From: Sediminibacterium soli
GTDB lineage: Bacteria; Bacteroidota; Bacteroidia; Chitinophagales; Chitinophagaceae
Assembly: GCF_009939225.1 (NCBI RefSeq)
Contig: NZ_JAACJR010000008.1
Span: 307,107 to 371,106, forward strand
Reading direction: 5' to 3'
DNA: 64,000 nt
How positions within the stretch are numbered: position 1 is the first letter of the stretch; every line of letters begins with the position of its first letter. Under the pieces are notes generated by a model that saw only the letters and a program-made list of their open reading frames with translations, ran no database searches and was not told the DNA's origin. Shown one piece after another: positions 1 to 8,660 of the stretch. A program made the translations under genes and the position numbers.

Positions 1-385
1 CGGGCTTCCCGATGCCTTCAGGAATGTTGCTTGCGGCAACTGTAAGGCGTTCTTGTACTTGCTGCCTCGCCCAGTACAAGTCCACATCTTCTTTAAACAC
101 GATTGTAACGATGGAAAGCCCGAAGCGGGAAAAGGAGCGCATATCCTTAATGCCCGGAATACTCACCATTGTCTGCTCCACCGGAAAGGTGACCAGTTGC
201 TCTACTTCCTGTGCCGCTAATGTTGGCGATACCGTAATTACCATGACCTGGTTATCTGTGATATCTGGAACAGCATCGATTGGGAGCTTGGTCAGGGAAT
301 ATGTACCCCAACCAATCAGAGCGAGAGTAAATAACCCGATAAGAAGTTTATTCTTTATCGAGAATTGAATGATTTTATCTAACAT
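1..385 (-). CDS. CzcA/CusA-type RND heavy-metal efflux pump, N-terminal part (cut by window edge)
   Basis: This is the first 128 codons of an inner-membrane RND pump that exports metal ions with proton antiport as part of a three-part CzcCBA/CusCBA complex. The start is the ATG at 385 (MLDKIIQFSIKN). It is followed by the first membrane helix (about residues 12-30) and the family signature AVPDITDNQV, then the porter-domain stretch with LYWARQ and ERL. The family is about 1040 residues long, so most of the gene lies beyond base 1. The copper genes nearby make Cu/Ag or a broad divalent range plausible, but the substrate cannot be read from this piece. Confidence 0.9.
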   Translation of the reverse strand, partial: MLDKIIQFSIKNKLLIGLFTLALIGWGTYSLTKLPIDAVPDITDNQVMVITVSPTLAAQEVEQLVTFPVEQTMVSIPGIKDMRSFSRFGLSIVTIVFKEDVDLYWARQQVQERLTVAASNIPEGIGKP

Positions 386-620
386 TAGTTATTTATATAG
401 TTAAGTGACATTAAAAAGGTATTTGCAGCAGTAAATCCTGAATCCGTTTCTAACAACATGTCACGGCTTACGAGCCTGACTGGAAAATATGATTACCTTA
501 ATGAAGTAGCATTAATGCAAGACGGCTGTTGCGCCCAAAGTGACATTAGATAGGACGACGGACACCAGAATAGGCAATTCGACGCCTAAATCAAATCAGG
601 CATTAATTGTAAGAAAGGAA

Positions 621-1013
621 TTAGCAGGTAGGAGGACCTCTGAGAGAGAAAGAGTGTAATCGGTAATTATCGGGAGTAACATTTATCTCCCAAAAACGCT
701 GCTTTTTGTAATTAGCATACCAAATCAAGGAGTATTCAACCGACACCAGATAAGGCATATAATCAAGCGCTTTGATTTGGGGGTTGATTTTCTTTTCAAC
801 TGCGCCTAAATACACCAGATTTCTTTCGGCTGAGCTGTGCTGAAAATGAGAAAATGCATTTTGAATATCTTTCAACCCGCTATTTGTCTGATGTGGTATG
901 GTAGCGGAGTGCTCAAGTAAATCATTCTCATCAACATGAAAATGGGGTACAACATCGTGCCCCATAATTACCATGAGTGATAAAATAAAAGTGATATACC
1001 TGAATTGCTTCAT
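621..1013 (-). CDS. Small secreted or membrane-anchored His-containing protein, metal-island associated
   Basis: I do not recognise a named family. The ATG at 1013 (MKQFRYITFIL) gives about 130 residues with an N-terminal hydrophobic segment that looks like a signal or anchor. It is followed at once by a His cluster (GHDVVPHFHVDEN) that could bind a metal. An in-frame ATG exists 24 bases upstream at 1037, but the downstream start places the hydrophobic segment at the very N-terminus. It lies 235 bp upstream of the RND pump gene on the same strand, and small His-rich envelope proteins are common beside Bacteroidota metal-efflux operons. A metal-sensing or metal-buffering role is inference. Confidence 0.6.
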   Translation of the reverse strand: MKQFRYITFILSLMVIMGHDVVPHFHVDENDLLEHSATIPHQTNSGLKDIQNAFSHFQHSSAERNLVYLGAVEKKINPQIKALDYMPYLVSVEYSLIWYANYKKQRFWEINVTPDNYRLHSFSLRGPPTC

Positions 1014-1116
1014 TATGCTATAAACACAGTTTGCCAAATTTAAGGGCTAAAGATAGCAATATTTTCTAATTTTCCGCTATCAACCTTTTAGCCTTTTACA
1101 ATATTTATTTTAAATT

Positions 1117-1734
1117 TTATAATGTGTTTCCTGCGGATCTTCTAATCCATGTTACTTTTTCCTGAACGGGCCTTCTTTTAGAAATTGCAACCGGAGGCTT
1201 CATTATGTGACCGATATAGAAAAAGCCCAACAATCTGTCCATCTTGGTTAATTGAAAATGCGCTTTTGCCTCTTCAAAGTAAGTAATCCCCGCAGTACTC
1301 CAATAACAACCTAAACCATAGGCGGTCACAGAAAGAAACATATTCTGAACTGCGCAGGCAGTAGCTTCTATTTCCTCTATCTCCGGAAGCTTATTTGTTT
1401 CATTTCTTTTCATTCCGATAACGATAACATGAGAAGACATCAAGGGATAATCGAATAGTTTCTTATACCGGCTTTCATCAAAATCGTTGCCAGCATGTTG
1501 TTTGTAAATCGTGGCCTGAAGCGCACTAAAATATTGTAACCCGTCACCCGAAAAAACGGTAAACCGCCAGGGTTCCGTCTGTTTATGATTTGGAGCACGA
1601 TTAGCATTTTCCAATATCTGCCAGATAATTTCATCGGGCACCACTTTGCCCTTCTCATATTGGTAGGGATATATACTTCTCCTATGCAATATGATAGAAT
1701 TTAATTGTTCTGCGTTATATTTTTTTTCTTTCAT
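1117..1734 (-). CDS. Nitroreductase-family flavoprotein (YdjA-like)
   Basis: The 205-residue product fits the compact single-domain nitroreductases, which bind FMN and use NAD(P)H to reduce nitro groups, quinones or related substrates in the cytoplasm. The N-terminal RRSIYPYQ and the motif ANRAPNHKQTEPWRF (about residues 45-59) are typical of the YdjA/TM1586 branch. The C-terminal part carries GLGCYWSTAG, the usual glycine-rich stretch. It starts 2 bases after the stop of the P-type ATPase gene and is surely co-transcribed with it. Together with the 2Fe-2S gene this gives the efflux operon two redox proteins. The physiological substrate is not evident. Confidence 0.85.
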   Translation of the reverse strand: MKEKKYNAEQLNSIILHRRSIYPYQYEKGKVVPDEIIWQILENANRAPNHKQTEPWRFTVFSGDGLQYFSALQATIYKQHAGNDFDESRYKKLFDYPLMSSHVIVIGMKRNETNKLPEIEEIEATACAVQNMFLSVTAYGLGCYWSTAGITYFEEAKAHFQLTKMDRLLGFFYIGHIMKPPVAISKRRPVQEKVTWIRRSAGNTL

Positions 1735-1736
1735 AT

Positions 1737-3647
1737 TTACCTTAATAATCTTAACCCGCTTAATATAACCAGCACCGTACTTCCTTCATGACCTACCACA
1801 CCCGATGGTAAATTAATAACACCGCCAATGAAGTTTAGTGTAATTAAGGTAAGTGCTACTGCAGTTGCAAACACCACATTTTGTTTTACCACACGGTTTG
1901 TACGCCTTCCTAATGAAATAGCAAACGGAATGTTTTCAATGTTATCTGCCATTAAAATAATATCTGCTGTTTCCATGGCCACATCCGTCCCGCCGCTTCC
2001 CATTGATATTCCGACCGAGGCAGTAGCTAAAGCCGGTGCATCATTTACGCCATCACCTACCATTGCCACCTTGCCGTATTTGGCTTCCAGTTTTTTTACA
2101 GCTTCTACTTTTTGTTCTGGTAAAAGCTCGGCATAAACTTCATCAATGCCTGCCTGCTTGCCCACTGCTTTACCAGTAGTTTCACTGTCGCCAGTTAGTA
2201 AGGCTACTTTTATGCCCATTGCTTTTAAATCATCCATCACTTTTTTTGCCTGGGGGCGAATGGTATCCTGAATAGAAAGTAAGCCTATTAATTCCTGGTT
2301 TGCCGAAACATATATTACTGTTTTACCCTGCCCTTCCAGTTCATCGGCTTTTTGTAAATGCTCCGGTGGTATAGTTATATCTTCAAACATCTCCAGCTTG
2401 CCTATCTTATATACTATATTATTTAAAGACCCATGAACGCCCAAACCATGAATAGCCTGTAATTCTTTTGGTCTTTCTAATGGAATTTTTTTTTCGTTGG
2501 CTGCTTGCACTATGGCTTTGGCAATAGGATGTTGAGAAAGCGTTTCAATAGAAGCCGCTAAACGAAAAAGTTCTATTTCCGTGATATTTTGCAAAGGAAG
2601 TATATCCATTACTCTCGGTTTTCCACTGGTAAGCGTTCCGGTTTTATCAAAAGCAACCACTTTAACGCCGCTTACATTTTCAAGATGGACACCTCCTTTG
2701 AATAGAACACCTTTTCTTGCTGCATTGGAAATAGCTGATAAAAAGGCAGGCATGATGGATGATACCAAAGCGCAGGGTGAAGCAACTACCAAAAAGATCA
2801 TAGCCCGGTAAATAGTTTCGCTCCATGTCCAGTTAATAAAAAAAGGGGGAAAGGTCATAAGTAGAATGGCAGCGACAACTACAAACTTTGCATAACCACC
2901 TTCAAATCGTTCTACAAAAAGCTGTGTGGGTGGTTTTTCATTTTGTGCTTCCTGAACTAAGTGAATTATTTTTGCCAGCATCGTTTCTTTTGCCGGTTTG
3001 GTTACTTGAATCTGTAAAGCTCCCTGTCCGTTTATCGTTCCGGAAAAAACCTCATCATCTTTTTTCTTGTCTACCGGAATGGCTTCGCCAGTGATGGATG
3101 CCTGGTTAATTGCAGAATATCCGTCAATAATAATTCCATCAGCAGCAATACGGTCGCCAGGTCTTACAATAATAATATCTCCTTTTTTCAGGTCTTTCAC
3201 TTTTATCTTTCGTTCCATACCATTTTGCAGTAACATGGCTTCCTCCGGCAGTAACTTCATAATAGATTGAATGGCTTTATTTGTTCGTTCCATTGTATAG
3301 CCTTCTAAAGCACCGCTCAATGAAAAAATAAAAATCAAAATAGCGCCATCCATCCAGTAGCCAATAGAAGCAGCGCCAATGGCAGCCACCACCATTAACA
3401 AGTCCACGTCAAGCTGCTTTTCCTTAAAAAGGGTTTCAAGTCCTTCTTTAGCTTTTTGATAACCGCCAATTACATAGGCAAGAATATATAAACCGATTTC
3501 TACTCCTCTCATGTCATTTTTTCCTGCCCACCAGGCAAATGCGATAAACAAAAGGCATAAGCCGGTAACGACTGCCGCCCCATTCCGCTCCCAGTTGCCA
3601 AAAGACAATCCTTTTTTAGGTTGAGTTAAAGTTGCTGTTTGCTCCAT
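1737..3647 (-). CDS. P1B-4-type heavy-metal-exporting ATPase (Co/Fe/Zn class)
   Basis: This inner-membrane ATPase exports a transition metal using an aspartyl-phosphate intermediate. DKTGTLT (about residue 332) carries the phosphorylated Asp. Two features place it in the P1B-4 subgroup: the sixth-helix motif is SPC (about residue 288) instead of CPC, and the last helix region carries HEGST (near residue 620). It has no N-terminal HMA domain and ends right after the last helices, as P1B-4 enzymes do. Known P1B-4 members export Co(II), Fe(II) or Zn(II). The gene lies between a 2Fe-2S protein and a nitroreductase, and a divergent AraC regulator sits upstream. At 636 residues it is full length. 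Confidence 0.9.
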   Translation of the reverse strand: MEQTATLTQPKKGLSFGNWERNGAAVVTGLCLLFIAFAWWAGKNDMRGVEIGLYILAYVIGGYQKAKEGLETLFKEKQLDVDLLMVVAAIGAASIGYWMDGAILIFIFSLSGALEGYTMERTNKAIQSIMKLLPEEAMLLQNGMERKIKVKDLKKGDIIIVRPGDRIAADGIIIDGYSAINQASITGEAIPVDKKKDDEVFSGTINGQGALQIQVTKPAKETMLAKIIHLVQEAQNEKPPTQLFVERFEGGYAKFVVVAAILLMTFPPFFINWTWSETIYRAMIFLVVASPCALVSSIMPAFLSAISNAARKGVLFKGGVHLENVSGVKVVAFDKTGTLTSGKPRVMDILPLQNITEIELFRLAASIETLSQHPIAKAIVQAANEKKIPLERPKELQAIHGLGVHGSLNNIVYKIGKLEMFEDITIPPEHLQKADELEGQGKTVIYVSANQELIGLLSIQDTIRPQAKKVMDDLKAMGIKVALLTGDSETTGKAVGKQAGIDEVYAELLPEQKVEAVKKLEAKYGKVAMVGDGVNDAPALATASVGISMGSGGTDVAMETADIILMADNIENIPFAISLGRRTNRVVKQNVVFATAVALTLITLNFIGGVINLPSGVVGHEGSTVLVILSGLRLLR

Positions 3648-3657
3648 AATTTTATTA

Positions 3658-3918
3658 TTACTTGTTGAGAATATGTTTTTTAAAAACGGTTCCTAAATCC
3701 CTTTCCGAAAACCATATATCATCTGGATGAAGATGGAGGATGGGTGCAGCATTACACCTGTCGGTACAGCCCATTACGTCAGTTTTAATTTTATCCTGCA
3801 ACCTGTACTTCTTAATATAGTTTTCCAATAGTTTGCCTTTCTTCTTTTTACAGTTGGGGCCAACACACTGATAAATGATAATATCGCTTCCTGTTTCCTC
3901 TCGATTTTCTATATACAT
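3658..3918 (-). CDS. Thioredoxin-like [2Fe-2S] ferredoxin-type protein
   Basis: The 86-residue protein has four cysteines in the spacing of thioredoxin-fold 2Fe-2S ferredoxins: YQCVGPNC near residues 18-23 and MGCTDRC near residues 51-55. The segment NAAPILHLHPDDIWF is also typical of this family. It ends 10 bases before the P1B-4 ATPase start, so the two are probably one transcript. A role as electron carrier or metal sensor for the operon is inference. Its upstream region is shared with the divergent AraC gene. Confidence 0.8.
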   Translation of the reverse strand: MYIENREETGSDIIIYQCVGPNCKKKKGKLLENYIKKYRLQDKIKTDVMGCTDRCNAAPILHLHPDDIWFSERDLGTVFKKHILNK

Positions 3919-3938
3919 ATATCTACAAAATTAACCAA

Positions 3939-3987
3939 GTCGGCAGCGGTAAAACAGGTAAAAAACCGACATTTTTCGGTAGCTTTG
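3939..3987 (+). promoter_or_regulatory. Promoter with overlapping inverted repeats between 2Fe-2S gene and AraC gene
   Basis: TAGCTTTG at 3980-3987 matches the Bacteroidota -7 hexamer TAnnTTTG and sits 4 bases before the AraC start codon, implying a very short leader. The repeat ACCGA (3965-3969)/TCGGT (3976-3980) abuts it. GTCGG (3939-3943) can instead pair with CCGAC (3966-3970). These arms could be an operator for the AraC protein acting on both divergent units. No clear -33 TTG was found. Confidence 0.4.
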
Positions 3988-3991
3988 CGTT

Positions 3992-4867
3992 ATGAAATCT
4001 GTACAGCTTTTTAAGGATGTAGAAGTGACTGTCAAGGAGGTTGCTACGAATAAGTCAGGACTTCACAAACATCATTTTTTTGAATTGATTTACGTTCTTG
4101 ATGGCACGGGCGTTCATAATATCAACAATAACCATTTCGATTTTTCAAAGGGCGACGTGTTTTTGCTGACACCGGAAGATGCCCATACTTTTCAGATTGT
4201 TACTTCAACCAAATTTTGTATTGTTGATTTTACTAAGAGTTTTTTCTGTAAAAGTGTCCACAGGCATGAGGAGAAAATGGATGTCAGTGACTTTTTCAAA
4301 AGGCTGGAATATATTTTCCACAATCATCATAATGTTAAGGGAAATATTATAGCCAACACCGACCGGAGCCTATTCAAGGTTTTGATTTATCAGTTAATCA
4401 AAGAAAAAGAGAAGAATCAGATCTTCGGAGAAATCATTCTCCAGAATATCGTTTTTTTACTTCTTCATCTTATTGCCAGAAACATTCAGGAAAGTATGAC
4501 CACCTTTTCAAAAAAGAAAAATCCGAAAAGTAAAATTCATGAAATAACGGCATATATCCAGGAACATATTTATGATAAGGAACTGATTAAATTAGAAAAT
4601 CTGGCTGCCTGGTTTAACAAATCTCCGGACTATCTGAACCGGTATTTTAAAAGCGAGACAGGCAACACGATTAAAGACTATATCATCCGATATAAACTCA
4701 ACCTGATCCAAACAAGGCTTAAATTCAGTGACCTTACTATATCAGAAATTGCAGATGAAATGAACTTTACCGATGAAAGCCATTTAAACAAGATATTTAA
4801 GAATGAATATGGGATGACAGCTAAACAATATAGAACCAAGTCGCGTAAACTGACTGCAATCCTTTAA
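3992..4867 (+). CDS. AraC-family transcriptional regulator
   Basis: The 291-residue protein has an N-terminal cupin-like sensing domain (about residues 15-100, with HKHHFFELIYVLDG and the F-x-KGDVFLLTP turn). A C-terminal double helix-turn-helix spans about residues 190-285. Within it, LAAWFNKSPDYLNRYFKSETG and SEIADEMNFTDESHLNKIFK are the two HTH units. It is divergent from the 2Fe-2S/P1B-4 ATPase/nitroreductase operon across only 73 bp, so that operon is its likely target. The ligand is unknown, and several His residues in the cupin part (HKHH) make a metal possible but unproved. Confidence 0.85.
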   Translation: MKSVQLFKDVEVTVKEVATNKSGLHKHHFFELIYVLDGTGVHNINNNHFDFSKGDVFLLTPEDAHTFQIVTSTKFCIVDFTKSFFCKSVHRHEEKMDVSDFFKRLEYIFHNHHNVKGNIIANTDRSLFKVLIYQLIKEKEKNQIFGEIILQNIVFLLLHLIARNIQESMTTFSKKKNPKSKIHEITAYIQEHIYDKELIKLENLAAWFNKSPDYLNRYFKSETGNTIKDYIIRYKLNLIQTRLKFSDLTISEIADEMNFTDESHLNKIFKNEYGMTAKQYRTKSRKLTAIL

Positions 4868-4881
4868 TTTTACTCTATAGA

Positions 4882-5070
4882 TTATCGAAAAAAGAGCATT
4901 AGATGCTCGTAAATAAAGAGAACCATTGCAACGAACAGAATTAAACAAAAAATAAAGATTAAAACATCAGAAAAAGTTAATGGCTTCTTTTTTGGTTTGC
5001 GTTTAGGACTGCTTGTGCCTGGTTTTAAATGAGGCGTTTATCTGTTTCCTCTTTTGATGTTCTTTTTCAT
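4882..5070 (-). pseudogene. Small single-span membrane protein frame broken by an in-frame TAA
   Basis: A 63-codon frame starts at the ATG at 5070 behind a perfect AGGAGG at 5073-5080 and reads MKKNIKRGNR, then TAA (5038-5040). It stays open in the same frame through TPHLKPGTSSPKRKPKKK and a strong hydrophobic helix (SDVLIFIFCLILFVAMVLF) to a stop at 4882. A basic N-terminus followed by one helix is a sensible small inner-membrane protein, so the stop most likely breaks a once functional gene. A sequencing error or start downstream of the stop is possible. The ATG overlaps the TGA of the hisD remnant. Confidence 0.5.
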
Positions 5071-5512
5071 GGAACCTCCTTGTTGCTAATTGATTTAAGT
5101 CGGATAGAAACTGCATTGCTGTGTGCATATAACCCTTCGGTTGCAGCAACGCTTGTTCCGGCACTTATCTTTCCCCAGGCATTGTCTCGACTTCTATCTT
5201 AAGCTCCCGCTGTGCCTCGTGAAATTTGTAAATATTTTTTTCCGCCTGTTGAATGGATGCTTTTAACCGCTCATTTATTTTTCCGGAAACTCCTTCTTTT
5301 TCTTGTCGGCTAACCTGAAATGCATCGAGATCAACACCGGCAAATTGCTTTGTAAACTTTCGAACGGACTTATTCCCTTCGGCTTTCACTTCATCCAATA
5401 TCTGCTGAGCAATGGTTTTGATTTCTTAAAGATTTTTAATTGGACGTGTCATCATTACATCCCATTCTGCTCTTGATATATTTTTATATAACTCCAAGTC
5501 TTTTTGTATTAA
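5067..5512 (-). pseudogene. hisD: hisD (histidinol dehydrogenase) remnant, internally deleted
   Basis: The minus strand reads an N-terminal HisD segment: SRAEWDVMMTRPI, an in-frame TAA, then QILDEVKAEGNKSVRKF, QFAGVDLDAFQVS, AEKNIYKFHEAQ and VETMPG. These line up with the first ~130 residues of histidinol dehydrogenase. In another frame the sequence then jumps to the extreme HisD C-terminus (EGLYAHSNAVSIRLKSI, stop 5067-5069). The central ~270 residues, including the zinc and catalytic residues, are gone. The surviving open piece (5165-5398, 77 codons) is not a functional enzyme. The remnant sits between the two metal-resistance blocks and no other his gene is present, so it is a scar. Confidence 0.8.
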
Positions 5513-5562
5513 ATTTCACACTCACATCTCACAGATGATGTTCATAACGGAAATGAGCTGCC

Positions 5563-6057
5563 TCACTTTTCAATTTCCTTTAACTTTGCTTTCATTACTT
5601 TTATTTCCTCTCGCTGACTGGTTATAATTTCCTCCTGCAATCTTTTTATTTCCGGATCTTGTGATTTTGATTGTTCGCTCATCAGGATGGCTGCTGCATG
5701 ATGGGGGATCATTCCTTTCAAAAACTGTTTATCCGAAACTGCTGTTTGAAACTGTATAAGCAAGAAAAAGGCTATCAGCCCTATCGAGCTTAGCGAAATA
5801 AGAACCGCATTCAGTCTTTTGTTCATATACATTTTACGCATTAAAACCAGTTCAATAATCATCATCGGCATGGTCATCAAAGAGGCCATGTAGAACTGGT
5901 TAATATTAGGATACACATTTTCCAGGCGGTTTACCATCGCATACATCAGAATATACATGGAAATAAATGACAGCACCAGCATAACCAATAACTTCCTGTA
6001 TGGATGTCCACCATGCGCCATTGTTTCGTTTGTGTTTTTGTGATTTTCGCTTTTCAT
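5563..6057 (-). CDS. Membrane-anchored DUF305 protein
   Basis: The 164-residue protein begins with a short His-containing tail (MKSENHKNTNETMAHGGHP). It then has three predicted membrane helices (about residues 22-42, 52-72 and 82-103) and a C-terminal DUF305 helical segment with the signature KGMIPHHAAAILM. DUF305 proteins are ferritin-like helical proteins often found in copper loci and may bind metal through the HH pair. It lies 49 bp downstream of copA on the same strand. A role in envelope copper handling is inferred from domain and context. Confidence 0.8.
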   Translation of the reverse strand: MKSENHKNTNETMAHGGHPYRKLLVMLVLSFISMYILMYAMVNRLENVYPNINQFYMASLMTMPMMIIELVLMRKMYMNKRLNAVLISLSSIGLIAFFLLIQFQTAVSDKQFLKGMIPHHAAAILMSEQSKSQDPEIKRLQEEIITSQREEIKVMKAKLKEIEK

Positions 6058-6106
6058 GATCTATGTTTTTTTTATTTAGTTTGCGTCTAATCCGAACCAA
6101 CATGTT

Positions 6107-8650
6107 TTAATTGAGCTTTGCGCTTCTCAGCCGTAAGGAATTCAGGATGACGGATACCGAGCTGAAACTCATGGCCAGGGCAGCGATCATTGGAGAAAGC
6201 AGCAGACCGAAAAATGGATATAGAATTCCTGCTGCAATTGGAATCCCCAATACATTATACCCAAGCGCAAAAAACAGGTTTTCTTTAATGTTCCGCATCA
6301 CTTTGTGGCTCAACAGCCTGGCTTTAGCAATCCCATTCAGGTCGCCTTTTACTAATGTAATTGCGGCACTTTTTATGGCCACATCGGTTCCGGTGCCCAT
6401 GGCAATACCAATATCCGCCTGCGACAATGCCGGGGCATCGTTAATGCCATCGCCAGCCATTGCTACCTTTTTTCCTTCAGACTGTAAACGCTTTATTTCT
6501 TCCAGTTTATTTTCGGGCAGCATTTGGGCTTTATATCCGTCAAGGTTTAATGCTTCACTTACCGCTCTCGCAGTATCTTCATTATCGCCTGTAAACATCA
6601 TCACTTTCAAACCCTCTTCCTGTAATTTGCGGATGGCATCTTTGCTCGATTCTTTAATCTTGTCCGAAATGACTACAAAACCAACGGCTGCGTTATCAAC
6701 GGCGAGATAAGATACTGTTTTACTCTGTTTTTGCTCCGCTTTGACCTGTTCATGCAATTCAGACGAAACTTCCGCTTCTACTTGTTCCATCAGTTTCCTG
6801 TTGCCCAAAGCGAGTTTTTTGCCTTCCAGCATCCCAACAACCCCTTTCCCCGTAACCGCTTCAAAGTTTGAAACAGGTTGAACGTTTAATTTCTTTTCTT
6901 CTCCGTAGCGAAGCGTTGCCTGCGCCAATGGGTGTTCACTGTTGCTGTTAAGTGATATTATTTTTTGAAGAATATCATTTTCGCTTAGTTCGGGTTTTAC
7001 GCTGATGACCTTTTCAACAGATGGTTTTCCTTCCGTAACCGTTCCCGTCTTATCAATGACCACTACATCAATGGCATTCATTTTTTCCAGAGATTCTGCA
7101 TTTTTAATGAGCACCAGGGATTTTGCTCCTTTTCCAACACCCACCATAACAGACATTGGCGTGGCAAGGCCAAGTGCACAGGGGCAGGCAATGATCAATA
7201 CCGCTATTGCATTTACAAATGCATATACATATGCGGGTTCCGGTCCATAGATTGCCCATACAATAAAGGTGATGATCGCTATCAACACCACTATCGGTAC
7301 AAAATAGCCAGAAATTTTATCGGCCAGTTTCTGGATAGGCGCCTTTGAACGGCTTGCAGAATTGACCATTTCAATGATCTGGGACAGTAAAGTTTCAGAG
7401 CCTACTTTTTCGGCAAGCATGGTAAAAGTCTTGTTCCCGTTTATGGTGCCTGAACTTACCTTGTCGCCCGGTCTTTTATCAACAGGGATCGGTTCACCAG
7501 AGATCATAGACTCATCAATCGTTACTTCTCCCTCTTTGATGCTTCCATCAACCGGTACTTTTTCACCGGGCTTTACACGAAGCAAGTCGCCCTTTTGGAT
7601 ATCATCAATGTTTACGAGCAATTCCTTTTCTCCCACAATTTTGGTGGCTTTGTTTGGCGCTAGTTTCAGCAATTCTTTAATAGCGCTGTTGGTTTTTCCA
7701 TGCGCCCTTGCTTCCAATACCTGGCCTAATAATACCAGTGCAAGGATGACCGTGGCTGCTTCAAAGTAGACGTAAACCGTTCCCAAATGGGCCTTAAACT
7801 GGTCAGGGAAAATACCGGGAAACAACAAGGCAATAACGCTGAAAAGCCAAGCCACTCCGGCACCAATACCGATAAGTGTAAACATATTCAGCTTCCAGGT
7901 GATAAGTGACCGCCATGCCCGCTCAAAGAACATCCAGGTGGCATAGAACACGACCGGAATGGACAGGGCGAACTGTACCCAGTTCCAGTATTTGAGGTGC
8001 ATCACTTCAAACAAGGGATTGTTTGAGATCATCTCTGACATGGAGATGATGAAAATAGGGACTGTAAAAATGATTGCTACTTTAAATTTCCGCAGCAGAC
8101 TGGTGTAGGCTTTATCCTCTTCCTCAGCGTCGGCCTCCATAGGCACCAGATCCATGCCGCATATCGGGCAGGAATCGGGTTCATCCCGGATAATCTCAGG
8201 ATGCATAGGGCAGGTGTATTTTGCAGCTTTCTTTACCGAAGGCTGCTGTACGAGGTCCATACCGCAAACAGGGCAGTTCCCAGGCTTATCGTAGGTTTTA
8301 TCGCCCTCACAATGCATGGGGCAATAATACTTGCCACCGCTATTTCCGGAGGCAGGCTTTGAAGCAGGTGTCCCATGTATATGCGAAATGGCACTTCCAT
8401 GACTGTGTTCTGCATGTTGATGGTTCTTATCAGTAAGTTGGTGCACAGACATATTTATAGTATAGTCTCCAACAGCAGACAACGCCTGCTGCAATTTCTC
8501 TGTTGGGATGTGTTTGTCCATTTTGATCCTTGCTTGTGGTGGTTCCAATGTAACCTCTGCGGAAACCCCATCAATGCCGTTCAACGCACTTTCAACCTTT
8601 GTACGGCAGCCGTTGCAGCTCATGCCGGTTATTTTATAGGTATGTTCCAT
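6107..8650 (-). CDS. copA: Copper-exporting P1B-1 ATPase with HMA and two HMBD modules
   Basis: This inner-membrane ATPase exports Cu(I) or Ag(I) from the cytoplasm. The N-terminus carries an HMA domain (CNGC at residues 13-16). Two heavy-metal-binding HMBD modules follow, CPMHCE...CPVCGMDL and CPMHPE...CPICGMDL, at about residues 108-170. The transmembrane metal site is CPC (about residue 489, IACPCALGL), the phosphorylated Asp lies in DKTGTVT (about 531), and GDGINDAP marks the hinge. At 847 residues it is full length for this SilP/CopA-like architecture. It is 10 bp downstream of the multicopper oxidase gene and in the same operon. Confidence 0.93.
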   Translation of the reverse strand: MEHTYKITGMSCNGCRTKVESALNGIDGVSAEVTLEPPQARIKMDKHIPTEKLQQALSAVGDYTINMSVHQLTDKNHQHAEHSHGSAISHIHGTPASKPASGNSGGKYYCPMHCEGDKTYDKPGNCPVCGMDLVQQPSVKKAAKYTCPMHPEIIRDEPDSCPICGMDLVPMEADAEEEDKAYTSLLRKFKVAIIFTVPIFIISMSEMISNNPLFEVMHLKYWNWVQFALSIPVVFYATWMFFERAWRSLITWKLNMFTLIGIGAGVAWLFSVIALLFPGIFPDQFKAHLGTVYVYFEAATVILALVLLGQVLEARAHGKTNSAIKELLKLAPNKATKIVGEKELLVNIDDIQKGDLLRVKPGEKVPVDGSIKEGEVTIDESMISGEPIPVDKRPGDKVSSGTINGNKTFTMLAEKVGSETLLSQIIEMVNSASRSKAPIQKLADKISGYFVPIVVLIAIITFIVWAIYGPEPAYVYAFVNAIAVLIIACPCALGLATPMSVMVGVGKGAKSLVLIKNAESLEKMNAIDVVVIDKTGTVTEGKPSVEKVISVKPELSENDILQKIISLNSNSEHPLAQATLRYGEEKKLNVQPVSNFEAVTGKGVVGMLEGKKLALGNRKLMEQVEAEVSSELHEQVKAEQKQSKTVSYLAVDNAAVGFVVISDKIKESSKDAIRKLQEEGLKVMMFTGDNEDTARAVSEALNLDGYKAQMLPENKLEEIKRLQSEGKKVAMAGDGINDAPALSQADIGIAMGTGTDVAIKSAAITLVKGDLNGIAKARLLSHKVMRNIKENLFFALGYNVLGIPIAAGILYPFFGLLLSPMIAALAMSFSSVSVILNSLRLRSAKLN

Positions 8651-8660
8651 GTTCTTGTAT

